Shown: positions 1 through 6,939, counted from the first letter of the stretch. The stretch: DNA of 7,229 nt from Patescibacteria group bacterium (GCA_003524845.1 DQGR01000003.1:17831-25059); one strand, 5' to 3'. Made by a program: numbers and translations. Notes: generated from the letters alone by a model not told the origin.

Positions 1-421
1 ATGGGTCAAACGGAAAATCAAGCGCCTTGAAATAATGCGGGTCAAGTCCGTAATAAGTCGTAATCCGCGCGTCAAACAGGTAATTAAATAAGTCGTAAGA
101 AAATGCGGCATAGCCCAAGACTAATAAAAACGAAGTAATGATCCCGATTTTTATCAGGCGCGGGTGTAATCGCTGACTTACAATTCCCCATAACCACATG
201 CCGTAAACAATAAACAATCCTATAAATAACCCTAGAAATATACTTCCGGATAGCGGCCGGTTAAAATATCCAAGTTGAGTTAACGGTTTCTGTAGTTGCA
301 GGTAAAACGAACTTGTTGAGAGGGTTAAATTAAGGTCAACCTGCGTGTACGAGTAAACAACGGTGATGAGAATAAGCGCGATGAATAAGCTGACCGTAGC
401 AAATCCGTATATTTTGTTCAT
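1..421 (-). CDS. GT-C-like polytopic membrane glycosyltransferase, N-terminal part (cut by window edge)
   Basis: The reading frame starts at ATG 421-419 and runs off the left edge, giving 140 residues. The start is fixed by an ATGA overlap: the upstream sugar synthase stops with TGA at 420-418, so translation is probably coupled. Hydrophobic segments lie at about residues 6-23, 59-81 and 90-107, separated by an outward loop of about 35 residues. After the third segment comes SYDLFNYLFDARI (108-120), then YYGLDPHYF (123-131) and DFPFDP (135-140). A Tyr-Asp pair and an Asp-Ala-Arg-Ile stretch just after a membrane segment, followed by a 'DP' loop, are typical of mannosyltransferase-like GT-C/GT87-type proteins, which take sugar from a polyprenyl-phosphate donor outside the membrane. 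Family membership is inferred from this pattern and from the neighbouring donor synthase. The catalytic details and C-terminus are not visible. Confidence 0.72.
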   Translation of the reverse strand, partial: MNKIYGFATVSLFIALILITVVYSYTQVDLNLTLSTSSFYLQLQKPLTQLGYFNRPLSGSIFLGLFIGLFIVYGMWLWGIVSQRLHPRLIKIGIITSFLLVLGYAAFSYDLFNYLFDARITTYYGLDPHYFKALDFPFDP

Positions 422-1182
422 GGCGTCATGTGATATAACCCGCGCAGACTATTTAAACGGATGCGAATAATATCCCGTAAGGCATCAAGCGAATCCATGA
501 TCGGACTTACGCGGCGCGTATCGACGTAATGCCATTCGACCGGAACTTCTTTTATTTTATAGCCTAACTGGAGCGCCACATACAACACTTCCACGTCAAA
601 CCCCGCAGTCACCCGCGGCCCGCTGGTTGCCTGGTTTTGTTTGTACAAAGTTAAACGTTTAAAAATATTTTGCGCCACTTCCTGCTTAAACAGCTTAAAT
701 CCGCACTGCGTATCATTAATATTCCCAAGTCCCAATATGAGATGTCGCACCAGCATAAATCCCGGGCCCATCAGCCGCCTCAGAAGCGGCGCGCCGGCCC
801 GACGGTCTTTGCGGGAACCAATCATAATGTCATAACCCTTCTCAATAAACGGCAGTAATTTTTCCACCTGGTCCAGCGGGGTGGCCTGGTCAAGGTCTGA
901 AAAAAGTATATATCGGCCATTTGCCGCCAGCATCCCGGCAATCACCGTGCCGGCTTTACCCTGGTGTTCACGTTCGAGTAAACGAAAATGTTTTTGTCCG
1001 TTACTACTGATGAATTTTTTAATAAGCTGGGGGCTCTCGTCAATTGAGCCGTCATCAACAATCAGGACTTCCCACAGATATTTTTGGCTTTCCATGTAGC
1101 GGGCAACCTTGTCGAGCGCGCCAAGGCGGATGTTCTGTTCCTCGTTGTAACACGGTACTACGACTGAAAGATGGTTTTGCAT
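418..1182 (-). CDS. Family 2 glycosyltransferase, ALG5/DPM1-like polyprenyl-phosphate sugar synthase
   Basis: This 254-residue GT-A enzyme should transfer a sugar from a nucleotide donor to polyprenyl phosphate on the cytoplasmic membrane face. Visible motifs, numbered from ATG 1182: VVVPCYNEE (7-15), VDDGS (42-46) for nucleotide binding, SDLDQATP (95-102) with the metal-binding Asp-x-Asp, GSRKDRRAG (122-130), DTQCGFKLF (157-165) and AGFDVEVL (193-200). The SDLDQATP, GSRKDR and DTQCGFKLF set is characteristic of dolichyl-phosphate beta-glucosyltransferase-like proteins; whether the sugar is glucose, mannose or another cannot be read. There is no C-terminal membrane segment. The frame stays open upstream to a TTG at 1200-1198, but that codon lies in the spacer of the apparent promoter (1190-1218), so ATG 1182 is preferred. 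No Shine-Dalgarno sequence precedes it, consistent with a leaderless message. Its stop overlaps the start of the downstream membrane transferase, its likely partner. Confidence 0.9.
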   Translation of the reverse strand: MQNHLSVVVPCYNEEQNIRLGALDKVARYMESQKYLWEVLIVDDGSIDESPQLIKKFISSNGQKHFRLLEREHQGKAGTVIAGMLAANGRYILFSDLDQATPLDQVEKLLPFIEKGYDIMIGSRKDRRAGAPLLRRLMGPGFMLVRHLILGLGNINDTQCGFKLFKQEVAQNIFKRLTLYKQNQATSGPRVTAGFDVEVLYVALQLGYKIKEVPVEWHYVDTRRVSPIMDSLDALRDIIRIRLNSLRGLYHMTP

Positions 1183-1187
1183 TGGTC

Positions 1188-1222
1188 TAATTGTAGGCAA
1201 AAGAGGCTTCTAATGCAATTTC
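1188..1222. repeat. 35-base direct repeat, left copy
   Basis: This is 32 of 35 identical to 2621-2655 in the same orientation. The first 20 bases (TAATTGTAGGCAAAAGAGGC on the plus strand) match exactly, as do the last 9 (TGCAATTTC); the three mismatches lie in the six bases between. Identity ends abruptly on both sides. AATTG near the left end and CAATT near the right end form short inverted ends. The copy carries the promoter of the minus-strand sugar synthase and ends two bases before the first possible ATG (1224) of the plus-strand cassette gene. Confidence 0.85.
1190..1218 (-). promoter_or_regulatory. Predicted leaderless promoter of the ALG5-like gene
   Basis: On the minus strand a TACAAT -10 box (1195-1190, five of six consensus bases) follows TTGCAT (1218-1213, a weak -35 with three of six) at a 17-base spacer. 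Only 7 bases separate the -10 box from ATG 1182, so transcription should begin at or next to the A of the start codon. The whole promoter lies inside the left copy of the 35-base direct repeat. This is a sequence prediction; no start site has been measured. Confidence 0.6.
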
Positions 1223-1268
1223 TATGCAGTTGGACTTCATGTACAATAAAACTGTACTTGACGTTACT

Positions 1269-2586
1269 ATGAGAAAGTTTCTTTTACTGTTCTTTTTATC
1301 ACTCGGTATTTACCTCATGCATTTCTGGATAACTGGTCAGGGGATTTACGGTGATGGCAATGGCTATTACTCATACGCACATGCTCTGTATTTTGAACGG
1401 CGACTTGATTTCACACCTATTTACAATCACTTATCGAATTTTCAAGGTCGACACGGGACGATTAATCGAGTGGGTTGGAATACAGAACAGACGATGACTG
1501 GTCTCAGAAATAATCTCTGGACTGTCGGAACAGGGCTTTTTTGGATACCATCACTTGCACTAATTCATACAACAAGTATGTTGCTCGGGACACCAATTTC
1601 CAAATTCAGTTCGCTCTACGAACTCGGACCTGGGGTAACTGGAATTATTCTCGGAATTTTAGGACTTTACTTTTCGGAAAAGTATCTGAAACTGTTTTTT
1701 GAAAAAAAAGTGAGCGAGCTTGTTATTGTCACCCTTTTTTTTACAACCAACTTCTTCTACCGCGTTTGAACCAGCGCTTTCTCACCAAGTAGCTTTTTTC
1801 CTCTTCAGTCTTCTTCTCTACCTATCGCACACTGTCAATCTATCAAACAAATTATTACTGATCATTGGGATAGTTAGTGGTTTCTTTATTATCACACGGC
1901 TCCCTGATACATTCCTTCTTCTTGCTCCCTTTACCATACTCTTCATGAGAATTAAAAAGCCGATTGCAATATCTTCGATGCTCATTATTATTGGAGGATC
2001 ATGTGTTGGTCTACTTTCGCAGCTTTGGGTACAACGGCAACTCTTTGGATCACCATTTGTAAATCCATATCTTACCGGAAATCAGGGAAGGTTTACTTTC
2101 AATCTCATTTCTCTCACAGCTCCACTATTATCAGTTGAGCGGGGTTTGTTTACCTGGACGCCAGTGTTACTCCTTGCGCTTTACGGTTTATGGAGCAGCA
2201 GGAAGAAAAAGAAACTGAAAGTTGAAGCTTGGGTAGGACTTGTGACATTTACTCTCTTCAGCCTTTACATAGGGCTCTGGAACGGTGGACTCTCGGCTGG
2301 CTACGGCAATCGGCTCTTTTTTTCGACGCTGCCCTTTTTTGCATTGGGAATGGCCTGGGTACTTAAAAAGTTATCACTGAGGAGTCGAATGGCAGTGATT
2401 GGCATGTTCGCAATGTGGAATATACTTCTTCTTGGCCAATTCTTTTTTGACGGAAAACGGCTTGTCCTTGGCGAGGGATTGACGCTTACTAATTTCATTT
2501 CTGGCCAATTTACGGTAAACGCGCAAATTATTGACTCTTTTATGCGGCACGGATTACGAGAAACACTTGAGAAAGCAACTCTTTAA
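1269..2586 (+). pseudogene. Frameshifted polytopic membrane glycosyltransferase-like gene
   Basis: Two overlapping frames make one protein of about 440 residues. The first ends at TGA 1767-1769 after TTNFFY; the second continues with AFEPALSHQ. In this family the two stretches are joined (a FYYxxFEPALSH-like segment), so reading must shift at about 1758-1764. Loss of two bases from TACTACGCG would give the observed TACCGCG. No further stop occurs over the remaining 270 or so codons, so the lesion is recent or a sequencing error. The N-terminus (MRKFLLLFF) is a membrane segment followed by GDGNGYY, whose Asp is where GT-C enzymes carry catalytic acids. Later landmarks are ERGLFTWTP and SAGYGNRLF, seen in bacterial ArnT/PMT-like membrane proteins of unknown substrate. 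ATG 1269 is preferred; the frame is open from ATG 1224, but the extra 15 residues are not hydrophobic. It is the only plus-strand gene and lies between the two direct repeats. Confidence 0.75.
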
Positions 2587-2620
2587 AACAGGAAGTACCA
2601 TCTGGCGCATTTTTGACTAA

Positions 2621-2655
2621 TAATTGTAGGCAAAAGAGGCCGCTATTGCAATTTC
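2621..2655. repeat. 35-base direct repeat, right copy, with a displaced promoter
   Basis: This partner of 1188-1222 starts 1433 bases further right. On the minus strand it keeps TTGCAA (2651-2646, four of six -35 bases), a 17-base spacer and TACAAT (2628-2623). Here no gene starts 7 bases downstream: the first ATG (2610-2608) opens only an 18-codon frame. Any transcript would run antisense through the end of the frameshifted plus-strand gene. The copy lies in the gap between the convergent ends of that gene and the AlbA-type gene. Confidence 0.8.
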
Positions 2656-2695
2656 CTGAAAGACTGTAAAAAATCAGAACCTATTTTTTAAAGAA

Positions 2696-4030
2696 CTAGG
2701 TTATCAGTTTGCTGAACGTATATTTTGTTTTTGGTCCTTCTCCCTCTTGTTTCACAAAACCTAAGGATCTTAGATTTCTTAACCTTTCTACAGTAGATTG
2801 TCTAGATAGTCCTATTGATCTTGCTATTTCACCACTACCTTTTGATCCACTTGCCAGTGTTTCTAATATTTTTAGATTTATGCTATCAAGGTCAATTTTT
2901 GATATATTCTTACTGAACACTACAGTGGTATTATATGGTTTAATTATAAATTTTACTCCAACTAAAGGGTGTTCCGAAGTTTCTTTCAATATTTTCCTGA
3001 TTCCTGAACCATATTTTTCTGTTAAACCAAAATCGTAGAAGAATTCTGCAATTTGTGGATTTCTCGGCTTGTGCTCAGGGCTTTCAATTGATATTCCGGG
3101 AGGGAATGACCCAGGATTACGAATCTCAATTCGTTCCGGAAAAATAAAGATTCTAATATCTGCGGCATCAAAGTAGTTTCGATGAATAACTGCGTTAATA
3201 ATTGCTTCTCTTAATGCTGGAAGCGGATATTCAAGAAATTCCTGTCTTTTAAAACCGACAGTGAATCCTCCTATTCGATTAAGATTTTTCAAAAAATATT
3301 CTTCGATCTCCGCAACTATTTTTTGTAAAGGACCATTGTATTCTTGTTGAAAACTATATCTCCTCATTTCGTTATCATCAAAACGGGTAACTCTGACTGT
3401 TGAATTCCCAATATGTTTTTGAGGGTCTTGAGTAAAACACAATATTCCTGCATTAGTTAGAAATAATCCAGTATCTCTTTTTTTAATAATTTTTAAGCTC
3501 AACGCTATATCAGTTAAATCCAGGCTGGAATTAACTCCACGAGTTTTTTGTCTACGCTCAAGATATTCTTTTAATAAATCCTTATTTAACTCGGAGGCTG
3601 GAACATCCGTAGTTATTTGGTCAAAAAACACTCTTAAGCTCTCTGCTGATTTTTCAATCACTTCATCCAGAGATAAAGGGTAGTTGTTGGTGCCAACCCT
3701 AATATAGGCTATATTGTTATATGAGGTCAGCATGCTGGATTCTTTTATTGTGATGACAATAATTTTCGTTGCCGCTATCGGGATTTGTTCTATATTGATT
3801 TGGGGCATTGGTCGTAATGCTTGCAAACAAATTGATATTTCTTGTTGAATTTTACTGTCTTTAATGCCAATTGGAGATCCATCGTCTTTAACTCCAATTA
3901 ATATTTTGCCTCCTTTTGTGTTTGCAAATGCACAAACTGTTTTTTTAAGCTCTTTATTCAAAGACTCCTTAAACTCCACTACTGTTGATTCCCCTTCTTT
4001 CAAAATTCTTAAAAGTTCGATAATTTCCAT
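2696..4030 (-). CDS. AlbA_2/Schlafen-type putative ATP-binding transcriptional regulator with winged-helix C-terminus
   Basis: The 444-residue protein has three recognisable parts. Residues about 10-125 are an AlbA_2 (Schlafen AlbA-like) domain: GESTVVEFKE (13-22), then FANTKGGKILIGVKDDG (35-51) and YIRVGTNNYPLS (109-120). Residues about 270-350 resemble the HATPase_c_4 module of RecG-like regulators: REAIINAVIHRNY (274-286), EIRNPGSFPPGIS (302-314) and TEKYGSGIRKIL (337-348). Residues about 385-440 form a winged helix-turn-helix (GSGEIARSIGLSRQSTVERL). This order is the standard one for proteins annotated as putative DNA binding or ATP-dependent regulators; length is normal and no part is missing. 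The biological role of most members is unknown. ATG 4030 is supported by a promoter immediately upstream. Base composition is AT-richer than the glycosyltransferase genes: sampled 60-base lines give 30-32% G+C here against 42-53% in the ALG5-like gene. This suggests acquisition by transfer. No toxin or defence partner is adjacent. Confidence 0.9.
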   Translation of the reverse strand: MEIIELLRILKEGESTVVEFKESLNKELKKTVCAFANTKGGKILIGVKDDGSPIGIKDSKIQQEISICLQALRPMPQINIEQIPIAATKIIVITIKESSMLTSYNNIAYIRVGTNNYPLSLDEVIEKSAESLRVFFDQITTDVPASELNKDLLKEYLERRQKTRGVNSSLDLTDIALSLKIIKKRDTGLFLTNAGILCFTQDPQKHIGNSTVRVTRFDDNEMRRYSFQQEYNGPLQKIVAEIEEYFLKNLNRIGGFTVGFKRQEFLEYPLPALREAIINAVIHRNYFDAADIRIFIFPERIEIRNPGSFPPGISIESPEHKPRNPQIAEFFYDFGLTEKYGSGIRKILKETSEHPLVGVKFIIKPYNTTVVFSKNISKIDLDSINLKILETLASGSKGSGEIARSIGLSRQSTVERLRNLRSLGFVKQEGEGPKTKYTFSKLIT

Positions 4031-4212
4031 AATCCTTACAATACATGATTTTTACAATTGTTGTCAAGTTGTTAATCGTCAAGAATACCTTACGAATTAA
4101 ATTGAGGGTTTACCAGTAGCTTTCAAAAGATAATGAGACTAAGCATAAAAAGAAGTTGTGACGACCTATTAAGGTGTAGACTACGAAGGTTACTTGAGAT
4201 CAACAACGGCTT
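4031..4212. other. Gap between the GT39-like gene and the AlbA-type gene
   Basis: This is the longest non-coding stretch in the window at 182 bases. Its left end (4031-4067) holds the AlbA-type promoter. The rest has no supported reading frame, RNA gene or convincing terminator. I see only weak features: ACCT/AGGT arms around a four-base loop (4167-4178) and a T-run on the minus strand further on, too weak to call a terminator. Confidence 0.5.
4038..4067 (-). promoter_or_regulatory. Predicted leaderless promoter of the AlbA-type gene
   Basis: On the minus strand a perfect -35 TTGACA (4067-4062) is followed after 18 bases by TATTGT (4043-4038, four of six -10 bases). Exactly 7 bases then separate the -10 box from ATG 4030, the same geometry as at the ALG5-like gene. 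Those 7 bases include AAGGA, but it is too close to the ATG for normal ribosome binding and would be mostly or wholly untranscribed. An 8-base palindrome, ACAATTGT (4054-4061), fills part of the spacer and could be an operator. Both functions are inferred. Confidence 0.6.
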
Positions 4213-5727
4213 TCAAATTGCAGGCATCTGGTAAGGCACGAGTTTGAAGATGCGGACGAGGTTCAGGTACCACTCATCGGTAATTTCTGCCCTGCCGTAG
4301 CCGGCAATTTCCCATAAAGGGTATCCGAGCGGCTTGCACTCTTTTTGTTCACAGACGACAAACAGCTGCTCGGTAACTGTCGTGCGTCCCGGATCTTCCA
4401 CCTCATTTTTTATAACCACTGGAGCATTGCCGCCAACTTCCAGAAAATAGCGGTACGCGTGGTCAGAATTGCCCGGGGTGATGAGGCCAAAGTTGAACGG
4501 CTGGCCTGCGGCTTTATCCAGAATCAACTCGCTCACTTCACGCGTCAAGGTAGCCAGCCGATTTGGTTCTTTGGCAATCGGCGTATTTCTCACTGCCGTG
4601 GTTACAAAAAAAGTTAAACAAACCAGGGCGACAACTGCTGTTGACCACTTCCGAAATAAATAAGACGCGGCAATGCCGGTTGCTAGAAACGGGAACGGAA
4701 ATATAAACATCAGATAATAGTCATAAATATTGCCGGTATATAAAGAAAGAAAGCCAATCCCGACAATAAACCAGATAGCGAGGATCAGAAATGCCTGACG
4801 CAATCTGGTAGATTTGGCAATCCGCCACAGGAATGCGTAAACTCCAAAGATCACAATTAATACCAACATTGCCAGTTCTGCACTCGTTATTACTAATAGT
4901 CTCCAATATAAGCGTACGGTCAGATCCCAGAACTGCCGGAAAAAGTTCATGATGGTAAATGATTTGGCGGTTCCGGTGCGGGTAATAAAGTTAATAATTG
5001 TGTGCGTGTTAATGAGGTCGTGCCGAGCTTCAAAAATAATAAACGGTGAAAACGTCAGTACGCCTCCAACAACTAGCAGCGTCCAATATTTTTTGGGTAA
5101 TTGGATTCTACTGACAAGTAAAGCGGCAAATACAATCGGCCCGAAAACCAGGGCCACATAATGCAACTGGATCACAATGCCGAGCGAAAGTCCGATAATG
5201 ATTGTCCAGAAAAACCGCTTATGAATAATCACTTGCGTCAAGCCATAAATAATCAGCAGGCTCCAAAACGGCAAAATATTCGGATTCCACGATGAGTGGG
5301 AATGGATAATGACCAATGGTGATAATGCATACAGTAAAGAGGAAATAGCAACTGCCTTGCGCCCAAAGTACTCCTCAGCTAGTTTCCAAAGTAACACAAT
5401 GGTTGCCAGTGAAAAGAGCGCTACCATGATTGCGGGACCCACCGGATTTAACCCCCAGGCCCACAAAAACGGGATCATCAAATAGTAATATAAAGGACCC
5501 AAGTGCATGAGTCCCACACTCGTGATTGGGCCCAAAAGCGTAAACTCGTGATCCACAATCATCCGTTTCACGACCAGCGCATCCCTGCCTTCATCGCCCA
5601 AAAACGTCATGTAATCCTCAATCCGATAGAGCCTCAGGAACGCGGCAACAATAAGAATTACCACAAGCAATAACCATGACTTTTTTCGAAAATGCTGGAA
5701 CATAGTGGTAAATGAATTTTTAAACAT
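4213..5727 (-). CDS. GT39/ArnT-like (PMT_2-type) membrane glycosyltransferase
   Basis: The 504-residue protein has about ten hydrophobic segments over residues 16-378 and a C-terminal soluble region of about 120 residues. The first segment (17-33) is followed by LRLYRIEDYMTFLGDEGRD (31-49). The GDEGRD acidic motif in the first outer loop is the place where GT-C enzymes of the PMT/ArnT kind keep their catalytic Asp. HLGPLYYYL (75-83) and SHSSWNPN (143-150) are further family landmarks. It should use a polyprenyl-phosphate sugar and transfer it outside the membrane to an unknown acceptor. The tail contains Cys-459 and Cys-464 (CEQKEC), possibly a small disulfide loop. ATG 5727 is the most upstream start; ATG 5703 (MFQHFRKK) would also keep the whole first membrane segment, and neither has a Shine-Dalgarno sequence or clear promoter. 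The preceding GT2-GtrA gene on the same strand is a plausible donor synthase. Confidence 0.88.
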   Translation of the reverse strand: MFKNSFTTMFQHFRKKSWLLLVVILIVAAFLRLYRIEDYMTFLGDEGRDALVVKRMIVDHEFTLLGPITSVGLMHLGPLYYYLMIPFLWAWGLNPVGPAIMVALFSLATIVLLWKLAEEYFGRKAVAISSLLYALSPLVIIHSHSSWNPNILPFWSLLIIYGLTQVIIHKRFFWTIIIGLSLGIVIQLHYVALVFGPIVFAALLVSRIQLPKKYWTLLVVGGVLTFSPFIIFEARHDLINTHTIINFITRTGTAKSFTIMNFFRQFWDLTVRLYWRLLVITSAELAMLVLIVIFGVYAFLWRIAKSTRLRQAFLILAIWFIVGIGFLSLYTGNIYDYYLMFIFPFPFLATGIAASYLFRKWSTAVVALVCLTFFVTTAVRNTPIAKEPNRLATLTREVSELILDKAAGQPFNFGLITPGNSDHAYRYFLEVGGNAPVVIKNEVEDPGRTTVTEQLFVVCEQKECKPLGYPLWEIAGYGRAEITDEWYLNLVRIFKLVPYQMPAI

Positions 5728-5737
5728 TTAAGTAGTA

Positions 5738-5796
5738 TGTCATTCCGAACTTGTTTCGGAATCCCTTGGGGATCCTGAAATAAATTCAGGATGACA
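5738..5796. repeat. 59-base palindromic element with two hairpins (REP-like)
   Basis: Outer arms TGTCAT (5738-5743) and ATGACA (5791-5796) are exact inverse complements. Between them are two perfect 8-base-pair hairpins: ATTCCGAA/TTCGGAAT (5742-5749 and 5755-5762, loop CTTGT) and ATCCTGAA/TTCAGGAT (5772-5779 and 5785-5792, loop ATAAA). The inner stems share two bases with the outer arms, so the parts may be alternative foldings. CCCTTGGGG joins the hairpins. This layout is typical of dispersed intergenic palindromes of the 'GTCATTCCGAA...CAGGATGACA' kind found in many bacteria. No T-run follows either hairpin, so it is not a classical terminator, but in an mRNA it could affect stability between the two flanking genes. 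Confidence 0.8.
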
Positions 5797-5829
5797 GTAA
5801 ACTACTAGCTCCTTTTTAACTCTTAATAC

Positions 5830-6939
5830 TTAATTCTTTTTAGCGCCGGTCTTCCAGATAAAGCGGTTATAGATAAAGTAGTTGTAGGGTATGACGAGGA
5901 AAATAATTGCAAAAATCATGTACCAGAACTCGAGTGCTCTGCCCCAGAGAAAGACGCCAGCCGAAACCACCACACCTTGAATGACGATCGCGCCGATCGA
6001 GGTGGTAAAAAACTGGGCAAACTTTTTCAACAGCCGGGTGACTCCGGTAATCCGTTTGTGCCCAAAAGTCCAGAGATTGTTGCCTAAAAAATTGGTGACA
6101 ATTGCAAAAAATGACCCGATCATGACTGAAAGCCCGGGAAATAAACCAATGGCATTAAGCAGTTTAAAAGTCACCGCCTGCACGGTAAAACCGACACCCC
6201 CAACCAATACGTATTTGATAAATGTGGAATTGTTAATAACGTAAAAAATTACATTTTTAATGTAGTCATATGGCGCAATTTTGCTGCGGCCGTGAATCCG
6301 GTCCACAAAAACGAGCGGCACTTCTGCAATTTTAAACCCCATGGTCCGCACCCGATAGAGAAATGCCACCTGAAACGTGTATCCGGAATAGGCTTCCAAA
6401 CCCTTGCGGACTGTTGTATAAACCTCGGTCCGCATCATCCGGTACCCCGAGGTCCAGTCATGCGGAGCAAGCGCACCAAAGCCAAATCTGACAATTAAAT
6501 TACCAATAACACTGTAAATTTTGCGATGCAACCCCCAGTTTTTGGGAATTGAGCCGCCGGAAATGTAGCGACTGCCAATGACAAAATCAGCTCCGGCTTC
6601 AATTTTTTTTATAAATTTCGGTAATAAGGATGGATTATGTTGCCAGTCAGCATCTATTTGCACCAGCAAATCCGGGGACATCTTGGCTAACGCATAGTTC
6701 ATGCCAAACACATACGCTGCACCCAGGCCTTCCTTTTTTTTGGAACGTAAGGTGATATTTTTGTATTTTTTGCTTAGTTTCAAAACTACTTCAGCGGTTC
6801 CGTCAGGAGAATAGTCATCGATAACCAGAATTTTAAGTTTGTAGTCAAGCTTTTTAAATTCAGCTTCAACTTTTTCCACTAGAGAATTGATATTCTCCCG
6901 TTCATTAAAAGTAGGGGTAATGACGACAATGGTTTTCAT
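5830..6939 (-). CDS. Polyprenyl-phosphate sugar synthase (DPM1-like GT2) fused to a GtrA membrane domain
   Basis: Residues 1-230 are a GT-A catalytic domain of the dolichol-phosphate mannosyltransferase type: PTFNERENI (9-17), VIDDYSPDGT (39-48), QIDADWQHNP (94-103) with the metal-binding DAD, GSRYISGG (122-129), DWTSGYRMM (161-169) and GRSKI (217-221). Residues about 238-362 are a GtrA domain of four hydrophobic segments (about 240-263, 268-289, 306-332, 337-358), with the typical FIKYVLVGGVGF opening and NNLWTF. The first part should make polyprenyl-P-mannose or a related sugar lipid; the GtrA part is thought to anchor the enzyme or help move the carrier across the membrane. The total of 369 residues is usual for this fusion. 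ATG 6939-6937 overlaps the upstream TGA (6938-6936), so the two genes form one translational unit. The palindromic element and the GT39-like gene follow. Confidence 0.92.
   Translation of the reverse strand: MKTIVVITPTFNERENINSLVEKVEAEFKKLDYKLKILVIDDYSPDGTAEVVLKLSKKYKNITLRSKKKEGLGAAYVFGMNYALAKMSPDLLVQIDADWQHNPSLLPKFIKKIEAGADFVIGSRYISGGSIPKNWGLHRKIYSVIGNLIVRFGFGALAPHDWTSGYRMMRTEVYTTVRKGLEAYSGYTFQVAFLYRVRTMGFKIAEVPLVFVDRIHGRSKIAPYDYIKNVIFYVINNSTFIKYVLVGGVGFTVQAVTFKLLNAIGLFPGLSVMIGSFFAIVTNFLGNNLWTFGHKRITGVTRLLKKFAQFFTTSIGAIVIQGVVVSAGVFLWGRALEFWYMIFAIIFLVIPYNYFIYNRFIWKTGAKKN

Noticed and set aside
641..1099. Plus-strand open frames across the ALG5-like gene
   Set aside because: They lie fully antisense to a gene with clear GT2 motifs, overlap each other and show no recognisable domain.
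1183..1200. TTG at 1200-1198 as the start of the ALG5-like gene, adding six residues
   Set aside because: It lies within the predicted promoter spacer, upstream of the expected transcription start, and the extra residues are not part of the GT2 fold; ATG 1182 fits better.
1735..1742. Run of eight T residues as the site of the frameshift
   Set aside because: The first frame still reads family-like sequence (TTNFFY) after the run, so the shift must occur later, near 1758-1764.
1767..1769. TGA read as glycine (code 25), removing the frameshift
   Set aside because: Reading through gives non-family sequence in frame 1, and TGA ends several intact genes here at ATGA junctions.
1720..2586. A separate gene starting at TTG 1720
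   Set aside because: The first 13 or so residues of that frame are the wrong-frame version of the upstream protein; family-like sequence begins only at the shift point, so it is the second half of one broken gene.
2678..2702. Terminator formed by AACCTA and TAGGTT around the end of the AlbA-type gene
   Set aside because: Only six pairs, a 13-base loop, one arm inside the coding end, and no T-run directly after the stem.
2696..4030. A defence or toxin-antitoxin system built on the AlbA/Schlafen-type protein
   Set aside because: No nuclease, toxin, or other effector is next to it; the neighbours are glycan enzymes, and the winged helix fits a regulator.
4167..4178. ACCT/AGGT hairpin as terminator of the GT39-like gene
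   Set aside because: Four base pairs is too weak, and the T-run on the minus strand lies too far downstream.
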